Below, piece after piece: positions 18,592 to 25,926 of a DNA stretch of 49,171 nt. Position 1 is the stretch's first letter. The number at the start of each line of letters is the position of its first letter. The stretch is from contig CALSAQ010000011.1 in NCBI GenBank assembly GCA_943372995.1, forward strand, positions 1-49,171. The letters are read 5' to 3'. The translations under genes were made by a program, and so were the position numbers. Source of the stretch: CAJBVG01 sp943372995. Lineage in GTDB: Bacteria > Bacteroidota > Bacteroidia > Sphingobacteriales > Sphingobacteriaceae. The notes beneath the pieces are model-generated. The model ran no database searches and was not told the origin of the DNA. It saw only the letters and a program-made list of their open reading frames with translations.

Positions 18592-19026
18592 TCACTCTTT
18601 CAGTCTACCACTCGCAAAACCTCTTAGCATTCTATACATTTCAATATAATTGCTAATAGAGTCTTGTCCGTCGGACCAATAAATCGTACTTGTAGAACTA
18701 TCTTTTCTGGCAACAATAGAATAGGTTAAATTTCCTGGCTTGTTGTATGGTTTTGTTAAAACATTAGATGCTTGCAATTTATCAAAAAACAACTTTACAG
18801 AATCGAGGGTGGTGGTTCTGTAGAATTTCTGATTAAATGATTTATTAGGTAAATGGTATATAACTTGTATCTCGCCTGTTTTTTGTATAACAAAACCCGT
18901 GGCTATACCTGTAACTCCACCACTTGCTCGAACTTCTACTGCATCATATGGAAAAACATATTCTGCCTTTTTCATCCTTGATGAACAAGCTGTAAATAAA
19001 AAAAGGATAATGAAGTACTTTTTCAT
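18592..19026 (-). CDS. Small lipoprotein, unknown function
   Basis: A 144-residue protein with a type II signal peptide: MKKYFIILFLFTAC, with the lipobox ending at Cys14 followed by Ser-Ser, so it should be lipid-anchored. The mature part is predicted to be mixed alpha/beta, with a Gly-rich strand (SGGVTGIATGF), a helix before LQASNVL and the stretch YWSDGQDSI. I do not recognise a family. It sits 30 bases after the third tandem paralogue and 57 bases before a Kelch-like T9SS gene, so an accessory role at the cell surface for those secreted proteins is possible; this is inferred from position only. Confidence 0.7.
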   Translation of the reverse strand: MKKYFIILFLFTACSSRMKKAEYVFPYDAVEVRASGGVTGIATGFVIQKTGEIQVIYHLPNKSFNQKFYRTTTLDSVKLFFDKLQASNVLTKPYNKPGNLTYSIVARKDSSTSTIYWSDGQDSISNYIEMYRMLRGFASGRLKE

Positions 19027-19056
19027 TATCCTAAATTACAGTATTTTTTATAAAGT

Positions 19057-20679
19057 TTACTTTATTATCTTTTTTGTATGTTTTTGTTTGCCTTGAATTA
19101 CCTCCAAAACATATACACCTTTTTTTAGTATTGAAGTGTTAATTTTTATTGTATTTATAGGATCGTAATCTTCTGAAAGAATTTCTTTTCCCGTTAAATC
19201 GAATAACTTTAAATATATTGTTTCATTGGTTTTATTAGAGATATCTACATTTAAACTTTCATTAAAAGGATTTGGAAATACTTGAATCGACTTTGTTTTA
19301 GTTTGATTAACTCCAACCGTATATGATGAAAAATTATTCTGGAAAACTGCATGTAAGGTGTCTGATGATTTTAATAGTTTAACAACAGAACCTCGGTTCT
19401 GACCAGTATCTGCTCTTGCCCATACCGCTGCTAAAACAAATTCGGTTACTGCACCAGGAATAAGTGTGAAATTTCCTATAGCTGGCACCATTCTTCTGTC
19501 TGACGGTGGATCTGTTTCTATCCAACTTGATGGATTATAAACGTTGCCTGTAAAAGCAAACATCGTACTGTCTCCATTACCTCTACCATTGGCTGAGCCA
19601 AAACATAAATATTGATTATCAGCCCATCTTCCATTCAAATATCTAAACAACTCTATTGGATTTCGTGGATCTGCATTTATGCCTGAGACACCCTGGTTTG
19701 TAATAAACATAAAACTACTTGGAGGTAGCACTTCGCCATTTTCATTTTTAGGTCGTTTTAAATACGTAACTCCAACGGCTGGTGGATTACTTCCATATTC
19801 ACTATCAAAATTGTCCCCATTATAACAGAAAAATACTTGATTGCCATTTGTTGTGTAGTTACAACCAACATAATCATCATCTGGGTCACCTAAGTCGGGA
19901 TCAATATAATTACCAACTTTAAAATCATACAATGGTAACGAACCCTTATTAATAATTCGATAGCGATACATCGTAGAATTATTTACAATCTCAGATTCAT
20001 TCGTAGCGTAAGCAAATGCGGTTATCTGCACCTCTACATTTAATGGTAGAGCATCTGGAAATGCGGTATGAGTATTTCCAGCATCATTAATCACCCACCA
20101 TATCATTTGATCTGGAATATTGCTAAGTACTTGTGGATCATATACAGGATAATCACCTTTATTGGGCTCATATAAACCATTAAAGTCGAAATCCACATAT
20201 GGTGCATGTGATCCTGGCCACTCTAAAATAGAGTTGCTTAATATTCCTCCACTTTTAGCCTCTTCTATTTCTGTTTTTTTTACACTAAACATTTTGTCCC
20301 ATGCATTACAGGTTTGAGCATCAGTACTTCCTGTTTGATCCAACGGTCCAGGCCAAAAGTCTATACCTCTTTGTCGATACGTTTGACCCGCTGTATGTAA
20401 TAATCCATCGTTATCTATACCCGACATCCAAATTGAACCACAAAACAAAGAACTGTTAAATGAGTTTTTGGGTACTTGATATACTGGATTTCCATTACCA
20501 AAAATATCCCACCACATATCCCCACCATTCATCAATTGTGCCCTAACATTGTTAATGTCTATAATGATACTTGCTGTTGGTGGAGCACAATTCGAAACGA
20601 GTCCTTTTGATAACTGAGCATTAGAATTCGTGTGAAACAAAAATATTCCAAGGGAAATTAAATATACTTTTATTCTCAT
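19057..20679 (-). CDS. Tandem T9SS paralogue A (~540 residues), uncharacterised family
   Basis: First-listed of three adjacent paralogues, 540 residues. It has a signal peptide (about 1-22), then a very conserved mature N terminus: Cys31 in NCAPPTA, IDINNVRAQLMNGGDMWWD, and a Gly/Asn-rich turn. Other shared landmarks are RQRGIDFWPGPLD, CNAWDKMFSV with Cys124, a DxDxNG loop near 163-170 like an EF-hand/dockerin calcium loop, NIPDQMIWWVIND, the acidic DPDDDYVGC, and IPGAVTEFVLAAVWARA. The last 80 residues are a T9SS tail (VFPNPFNESLNVDI, GVYVLEV). I do not know a function. Likely a secreted or surface-bound structural or binding protein. It is 23 bases after paralogue B. Confidence 0.85.
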   Translation of the reverse strand: MRIKVYLISLGIFLFHTNSNAQLSKGLVSNCAPPTASIIIDINNVRAQLMNGGDMWWDIFGNGNPVYQVPKNSFNSSLFCGSIWMSGIDNDGLLHTAGQTYRQRGIDFWPGPLDQTGSTDAQTCNAWDKMFSVKKTEIEEAKSGGILSNSILEWPGSHAPYVDFDFNGLYEPNKGDYPVYDPQVLSNIPDQMIWWVINDAGNTHTAFPDALPLNVEVQITAFAYATNESEIVNNSTMYRYRIINKGSLPLYDFKVGNYIDPDLGDPDDDYVGCNYTTNGNQVFFCYNGDNFDSEYGSNPPAVGVTYLKRPKNENGEVLPPSSFMFITNQGVSGINADPRNPIELFRYLNGRWADNQYLCFGSANGRGNGDSTMFAFTGNVYNPSSWIETDPPSDRRMVPAIGNFTLIPGAVTEFVLAAVWARADTGQNRGSVVKLLKSSDTLHAVFQNNFSSYTVGVNQTKTKSIQVFPNPFNESLNVDISNKTNETIYLKLFDLTGKEILSEDYDPINTIKINTSILKKGVYVLEVIQGKQKHTKKIIK

Positions 20680-20702
20680 ATACTAATGTATTTTTTGATG
20701 TT

Positions 20703-22328
20703 TTAATTTTTTATCACTTTTATTATTTGCTCGTTTTTACCTGTATGTATTTTCATCAAATACACTCCTTTTGGGTAATGTGTTATTTGTAATTTCACTT
20801 GAGATGTATTTTTTACTTTTTCAGTAAACAATTTCCTTCCATTTATAGAGTATACATCTACAAATAATTCCATATATGGATTTTCTAATTGGATGTTAAC
20901 TTCACCCATTGTAGGATTTGGAAATACTTTTGCTTCAATTTTTTCTTTTTTAATGCCTGTCCAATATTCTTCGAAATCGTTACTATATTTTTCTTTCAAT
21001 GTATCTGTAGAAAGTTTTAACAATTCAAGAGAGGTGATATTATTACCCGTATGAGCTTTTGCCCAAACCACTGCGGAAATAATTTCTTGTGTCGCCCCTG
21101 GCAAGAAATTATAATTACCTCCAATAGTTGTAAGCATAGCTCTGTCACCTGGCACATCTGTTTCAACCCAAGTTGGTCTACCTAATGGATCTGTTGAACC
21201 AGGAAATGCAAAACTAGTAGGTTCACCAGCACCTCTACCAGTAGGTGTTCCATAAGTTAACGGTGCAGCATCAGCCCATAATGAGTTCATATACCTTCTT
21301 AACTCGGTAGGATCTCTTGGAACAGTATTTATTCCTAAAATTCCCTGACTAGAAAAAAACATAAAAGAACTAGCATTAATATCTTCTTGTTGAGCATTCT
21401 TCATTGTTTTTAAAATCGTTATTCCTATAGCAGCTGGGATTAATCCAATATCTGGATCTGAATTATAAGTAAAAAACAAATCTCTTTTTTTTCCGAAACT
21501 ACCAATAGATAAATCACAACCAACATAGTCGTCATCTGCACCATCAATATCTCCATTTACAAACTGACCAACTTTAAAATCATATATAGTATTGATAGAT
21601 TTGTTAATAAGCTTGTATCTATACATCGTAGTGTTATTTACAATTGCTGTATTTGTTGAAGGATAGGCAAAGGACGTTGCTTGTACTTCTATTCCTATTG
21701 GCATACTACCAGGAAATGCAGTATGTATATTACCAACATCATTAAATACCCACCAAACCATTTGTCCTGGTATATTCGATGCATTTGAAGGATCTAAAGT
21801 TGGATAATCTCCTTCCTGAGGATTATAAATTCCGTCGAAATTTACATCGTAAAAAGGTGCTATACTTCCTGGCCAATTTAATACAGATTGAGAATATGAT
21901 GTTCCATTCTTTGCTGCAACAATTTCTGTCCCATATACCGAAAACATTTTATCCCAAAACTTACAAGCTATAGAGTCTGTAGTACCAGTATTACTCAATG
22001 GCCCAGGCCAAAAATCATATCCTGTTTGCCTATAAGTTTGCCCTGCTGTGTATAAGTTACCACTTATATCAGCCCCTGAAAACCACAAAGCTCCCCCCAC
22101 AATATTTTCTTTGTTACTTTCTTTTGGAACTTCATATCCTTTTTTCGTGTTGCTACTAGACCACCACATATCCCCACCATTCATTAGTTGTGCCCTAACA
22201 TTATTAATATCTATTGATGTAGTTGCGGTTGGTGGAGCACAATTTGAAACAACGATCGAATTATCCCTAGAGAATATATTGTTGTTGAACAACAAAAATG
22301 ATAATAATAAGACTCCTATTTTTTTCAT
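20703..22328 (-). CDS. Tandem T9SS paralogue B (541 residues), uncharacterised family
   Basis: Middle paralogue, 541 residues, colinear with its neighbours. It has a signal peptide (about 1-20), Cys30 in NCAPPTA, NNVRAQLMNGGDMWW, YRQTGYDFWPGPL, Cys122 before KFWDKMFSV, the loop DVNFDGIY at 161-168, IPGQMVWWVFND, and DGADDDYVGC. Near 360-420 it has TYGTPTGRGAGEP and VPGDRAMLT, then LPGATQEIISAVVWAKA. The C-terminal T9SS tail begins at VFPNPTMGEVNI and ends with GVYLMKI. It differs from A and C across its whole length, so the trio is an old duplication and not an assembly artefact. It has a Ser/Asn-rich turn where A and C keep a Gly-rich DxxGxGxP one (about residue 57). Confidence 0.85.
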   Translation of the reverse strand: MKKIGVLLLSFLLFNNNIFSRDNSIVVSNCAPPTATTSIDINNVRAQLMNGGDMWWSSSNTKKGYEVPKESNKENIVGGALWFSGADISGNLYTAGQTYRQTGYDFWPGPLSNTGTTDSIACKFWDKMFSVYGTEIVAAKNGTSYSQSVLNWPGSIAPFYDVNFDGIYNPQEGDYPTLDPSNASNIPGQMVWWVFNDVGNIHTAFPGSMPIGIEVQATSFAYPSTNTAIVNNTTMYRYKLINKSINTIYDFKVGQFVNGDIDGADDDYVGCDLSIGSFGKKRDLFFTYNSDPDIGLIPAAIGITILKTMKNAQQEDINASSFMFFSSQGILGINTVPRDPTELRRYMNSLWADAAPLTYGTPTGRGAGEPTSFAFPGSTDPLGRPTWVETDVPGDRAMLTTIGGNYNFLPGATQEIISAVVWAKAHTGNNITSLELLKLSTDTLKEKYSNDFEEYWTGIKKEKIEAKVFPNPTMGEVNIQLENPYMELFVDVYSINGRKLFTEKVKNTSQVKLQITHYPKGVYLMKIHTGKNEQIIKVIKN

Positions 22329-22365
22329 TGTATATGTGTGAATTTATATACAAGTTACGAAAAAA

Positions 22366-24003
22366 CTATTTGTGTTTTATGATTAATTTTTTCGTCGTCT
22401 TTTCATTATTTGAAAGCACCTTTAATATGTAAACACCATTATCAAATTCTGTAGAATATATTTCAGCACATGCTGTATTATAAAAAAACCTTGAATATAC
22501 TTTTTTACCATCTAATGTGTATAATTCTATACTAAACTCTTTAAAAGGTTTGTTTAATTGAATGTTAATTTTTTCGTCGATAGGGTTAGGGTAAATACTA
22601 AACTTTACTTTTTCTTCTGGTACTCCTGTCCAGTATTCTTTAAAATCCTCATCAAAGTGTTTCTTTAAAGTATCTGATGATAATTGAAGTAGTTTTACAG
22701 AATGCTTGTTTGTCTCTCCCTTAATTGAATCTGCTCTTGCCCAAACAGCTGCAGTTACTACTTCTTGTACAGCACCAGGCAATAAATTGATATCGTTGCC
22801 CATTACAGATAACATTTTTCTATCTCCTGGATATTCTCTTTCTATCCAAGATGTACTGTCAAATAAATCTCCTGAATAAATATATTTCGTTGGATTACCA
22901 ACACCATGTCCTGTTGTACTTCCATAAGCAATTGGTTGTCCATCTTTCCAAAATCCATTTAAGTAATTGTTTAAGCTTAATGAGTCATATGGAAAACCGA
23001 TATGCATCCATATTGGTCCTTTAAAAATTGCATTAAACGCTGAAGATCCTGATTCTACTCCACTGCTGTTTTTTAAAGTCTTTAAATATTTTATTCCAAA
23101 ACTCGGTGGTGTTTTTCCATAACCATTCATATGAGAAGTCTCATCAAAATTATCCGCATTATATACATAGAACAAATCTCTAGGAACATCGCATCCTATA
23201 TAATCATCATCTGGCCCTCCTAATTCGACATCAACAAAATTTCCAAATTTAAAATCATATAAAATATTGTTCGATTTGTTTATGATTTTATACTTATAAA
23301 TAGTGCTATTATTAATAATGTTTGATTTGTTTGATGCATACGCATAAGCCGTTATTTGTATTTCTAATCCTATAGGTAAAATGTTTTTTAATGCGGTATG
23401 TTCATTGCCTTTATCATTAATTACCCACCACAGCATTTGATCTGGGATATTATTTGTGTTGTGTATATCTAAAACTGGATAATCGCCTATAAAAGGATTA
23501 TATATTCCATTACCGTCTACATCTTTATATGGAGCATAAGACGCTGGCCATTCTTTTATTGATTGAGTAATATCACCTTGTTTAATTCTTTGAATATCTG
23601 TTTTATATACAGAAAATATTTTATCCCAAAAAACACATGTTTTATCTAAAATATGACCGTAACTATCTAGAGGTCCTGGCCAAAAATCAAAACCTCTTTG
23701 TCTGTATGTTTGTGAAGCAGTGTGGATATTTCCACCATCATCAAGCGAGCTAATCCATAATGAAGAGACGTAAGTAGGAAACAAACCAGAACCTTTTGGA
23801 ATTTCATAACTAGGATAACCATCTCCCATAACATCCCACCACATATCTCCACCGTTTAACATCAAAGCCCTAACATTATTAATATCGATTGTTGCAGATG
23901 CTGATGGTGGAGCACAGTCTGCTATAAATGTTTTATTATCTGCTAAAAGAGATTTGCTAGAAATGCAAGAAAAGAAAATAATGAAGTAAATAAACTTATT
24001 CAT
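22366..24003 (-). CDS. Tandem T9SS paralogue C (545 residues), uncharacterised family
   Basis: First-transcribed paralogue, 545 residues, with a signal peptide (about 1-21) and the family hallmarks: Cys30 in DCAPPSA, IDINNVRALMLNGGDMWWD, RQRGFDFWPGPLD, CVFWDKIFSV, the calcium-loop-like DVDGNGIYNP, IPDQMLWWVIND, LGGPDDDYIGC, GRGVGNP-like GHGVGNPTKY, and LPGAVQEVVTAAVWARA. The T9SS tail starts at IYPNPIDEKINI and ends GVYILKV with a Lys-rich end. The gene starts 50 bases after the asparaginase-type gene, close enough for read-through, though nothing links the functions. I see no enzyme motif in the family; binding or structural roles remain open. Confidence 0.85.
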   Translation of the reverse strand: MNKFIYFIIFFSCISSKSLLADNKTFIADCAPPSASATIDINNVRALMLNGGDMWWDVMGDGYPSYEIPKGSGLFPTYVSSLWISSLDDGGNIHTASQTYRQRGFDFWPGPLDSYGHILDKTCVFWDKIFSVYKTDIQRIKQGDITQSIKEWPASYAPYKDVDGNGIYNPFIGDYPVLDIHNTNNIPDQMLWWVINDKGNEHTALKNILPIGLEIQITAYAYASNKSNIINNSTIYKYKIINKSNNILYDFKFGNFVDVELGGPDDDYIGCDVPRDLFYVYNADNFDETSHMNGYGKTPPSFGIKYLKTLKNSSGVESGSSAFNAIFKGPIWMHIGFPYDSLSLNNYLNGFWKDGQPIAYGSTTGHGVGNPTKYIYSGDLFDSTSWIEREYPGDRKMLSVMGNDINLLPGAVQEVVTAAVWARADSIKGETNKHSVKLLQLSSDTLKKHFDEDFKEYWTGVPEEKVKFSIYPNPIDEKINIQLNKPFKEFSIELYTLDGKKVYSRFFYNTACAEIYSTEFDNGVYILKVLSNNEKTTKKLIIKHK

Positions 24004-24053
24004 GCCGCTAGTTAGTAACAGTAGAATAAATATAATAAATTTTAGTTGAAAAA

Positions 24054-24896
24054 TTATTTAAACAAATCAATATTACCTTCATCACAACTAGCCCATACCA
24101 TATATGGATGGGAATCTTGATGAAAAATGTTGCCATTTTTGTCGATAGCTATTGCACCAGCAAAGCCATCGAATTCTTTTAATTCAAAAAAACTTTTCTC
24201 AAATGCTTTTTCAATACTAAAGCCATCTGATATTCTGGTAACAATCTTGGTGGCTAATGCTACACTCACAATGTCCTCTCCAACACCTGTACATGAAACT
24301 CCAGCAAATTGATTTGCAAAATTACCAGCTGTTGTAGCCGAATCTGATATTCTTCCTACCAACTCAAAACCTTTACCTCCTGTTGAAGTAGCTGCTGCAA
24401 TATTATTTTCTTTATCTAATGCCACACAACCCACTGTACCTAATCCTAGAGATTTTACCTTCTCTTCATATTCTTTTCTTCTTTGTGGTAACTCTGGATT
24501 ATAATATGGTACTCCTTTTTTTTCTGCATACAGATTAGCTCCCTCCGCTCCTAATACTCTATCATCTTCTTGCATAAGATCTTTTGCTAATGCTATTGGA
24601 TTTTTTATGTTTTGAATATTGATAACTCCCGAAAATTTCTTTGACTGTCCGTCGTGCAACGACGCACTCATCCTAATCTTTCCGTCGCTCTGAATTTGTG
24701 AACCTAAGCCTGCATTAAACAATTCATTATCTTCCAATAATGCTACTGTGTAAGCAACAGTATCGAGCGCTGAATTTTCTTTTAAATACTTATACCCCTT
24801 CTCCACAATTTCTTTTAATGCTTGCTGCTTTGCAATTTTAACTTCTTGGCTTGTGGTAGATTCGGAAAAGAAACCTCCGTGTATGATGAGTTTCAT
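24054..24896 (-). CDS. iaaA: Plant-type isoaspartyl peptidase/L-asparaginase
   Basis: Ntn-hydrolase that splits beta-aspartyl dipeptides and L-asparagine. Next to cyanophycinase, its likely substrate is beta-Asp-Arg from cyanophycin. In 280 residues the nucleophile is Thr154 (GLGTVGCVALD), exposed by autocleavage into two subunits. TSTGG at 170-174, GRISDS at 181-186 and CTGVGED at 202-208 build the substrate pocket. The N terminus reads IIHGGFFSE where well-known members have HGGAG, a change in the stabilisation loop. The start overlaps the end of cphB by 4 bases (ATGA), so the two are coupled. Confidence 0.9.
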   Translation of the reverse strand: MKLIIHGGFFSESTTSQEVKIAKQQALKEIVEKGYKYLKENSALDTVAYTVALLEDNELFNAGLGSQIQSDGKIRMSASLHDGQSKKFSGVINIQNIKNPIALAKDLMQEDDRVLGAEGANLYAEKKGVPYYNPELPQRRKEYEEKVKSLGLGTVGCVALDKENNIAAATSTGGKGFELVGRISDSATTAGNFANQFAGVSCTGVGEDIVSVALATKIVTRISDGFSIEKAFEKSFFELKEFDGFAGAIAIDKNGNIFHQDSHPYMVWASCDEGNIDLFK

Positions 24897-25795
24897 CGGT
24901 CTATTTTTGCGTATTTATCGTAATCTTGTTTTCTGTTTTTATTGATAACCATTTTGTGGTTTTCTAAATCGAACAAGTCATTCATTGCCATAACATGTAC
25001 CACCAAATGCTCAATAGATATTGGTGTTCCAATGGCAACATCTGTGATGTTTGTATCTTTTATTGATCTGCCATCTACCAAAATTACTAAACCAGAACCA
25101 ATAGCCTCCATCTCGTGTCCATTTTTAATCAATAATCCCGTGTCTTCTCCTAAACCTACTCCTACAATCATCGGATTACTTACCACAGCTTGAAATAACC
25201 TACCTATTCTTCCTCTATGAACAAAATGTGTATCTATAATCACATCATTTATTAAGCCTAAGCCACCAGTAATTTTTACTTCACCCTTCAATAATGCTTC
25301 TGAACTTGAGCCTTGGTAAATCATATTATTAGAACACGCTGCTGCTCCCGCAGATGTCCCAGATATTACAAAATCTGTTTCTTGATATTTTTTTATTAAT
25401 AGTCGATGAAATTCTGTACCCCCTAAAATAGATGTCAACCTTAACTGATCTCCACCTGTAAACATTACCACATCCGCTTCCATTAATCGATTAACAAAAT
25501 GTTCATCATTTGCTTCATCTCTTAATTTAATATTCATCACTCCCACATTATTAGAACCCAAATACGAAAATGCTTTTACGTATTCATCTCCTACAGTCTC
25601 TGGTATCTGAGACGCAGTGGTAATTACTTCAATTCTGGATAATTCTTTTTTTGATGATTCAAGGATGATTCTTTTTAAGATTCCCTTTTCGAAGAAGTTT
25701 AAATTGCTTTCAATTTCTTCTTTATAGTTTTTTTCGGTAAAGCTACCGGTATCTACTGCCCCCCCAATAATGATTAACTTCCCTATTGGTTTCAT
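24893..25795 (-). CDS. cphB: Cyanophycinase (peptidase S51)
   Basis: Serine exopeptidase that degrades the storage polymer cyanophycin (multi-L-arginyl-poly-L-aspartate) to beta-Asp-Arg dipeptides. The 300-residue protein has the family opening GKLIIIGGAVDTGSF. The nucleophile elbow is GTSAGA with Ser148. His190 (DTHFVHRGR) and Glu217 (LGEDTG) stand at the same distances from the Ser as the triad of the Synechocystis enzyme, as I recall it. FTGGDQLRL supplies the conserved Gln pocket residue. First gene of a two-gene unit with the isoaspartyl peptidase; divergent from cphA across 131 bases. Intact, usual length. Confidence 0.95.
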   Translation of the reverse strand: MKPIGKLIIIGGAVDTGSFTEKNYKEEIESNLNFFEKGILKRIILESSKKELSRIEVITTASQIPETVGDEYVKAFSYLGSNNVGVMNIKLRDEANDEHFVNRLMEADVVMFTGGDQLRLTSILGGTEFHRLLIKKYQETDFVISGTSAGAAACSNNMIYQGSSSEALLKGEVKITGGLGLINDVIIDTHFVHRGRIGRLFQAVVSNPMIVGVGLGEDTGLLIKNGHEMEAIGSGLVILVDGRSIKDTNITDVAIGTPISIEHLVVHVMAMNDLFDLENHKMVINKNRKQDYDKYAKIDR

Positions 25796-25844
25796 ATAAT
25801 ATTAGTGTTATGCAATTATTAATTCTAAAAACAATGATAATAAT

Positions 25845-25860
25845 ATATTTTATAAAATAT
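25845..25860. promoter_or_regulatory. Palindrome in the cphA/cphB divergent promoter region
   Basis: ATATTTTATAAAATAT is a perfect 16-base palindrome in the 131-base gap between cphB and cphA. A symmetrical site in a shared divergent control region could bind a dimeric regulator. The gap is very AT-rich, so chance is also plausible. Confidence 0.3.
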
Positions 25861-25926
25861 GCATCTAAGCATTTGGTTTTAAAATTTTTATTTTATTAAA
25901 TTACGATTCTAACTAAACTTAAGTTT

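Noticed and set aside
19057..24003. Triplication as an assembly artefact.
   Set aside because: The three copies differ across their whole length in protein sequence and have different spacers, so they are true diverged paralogues.
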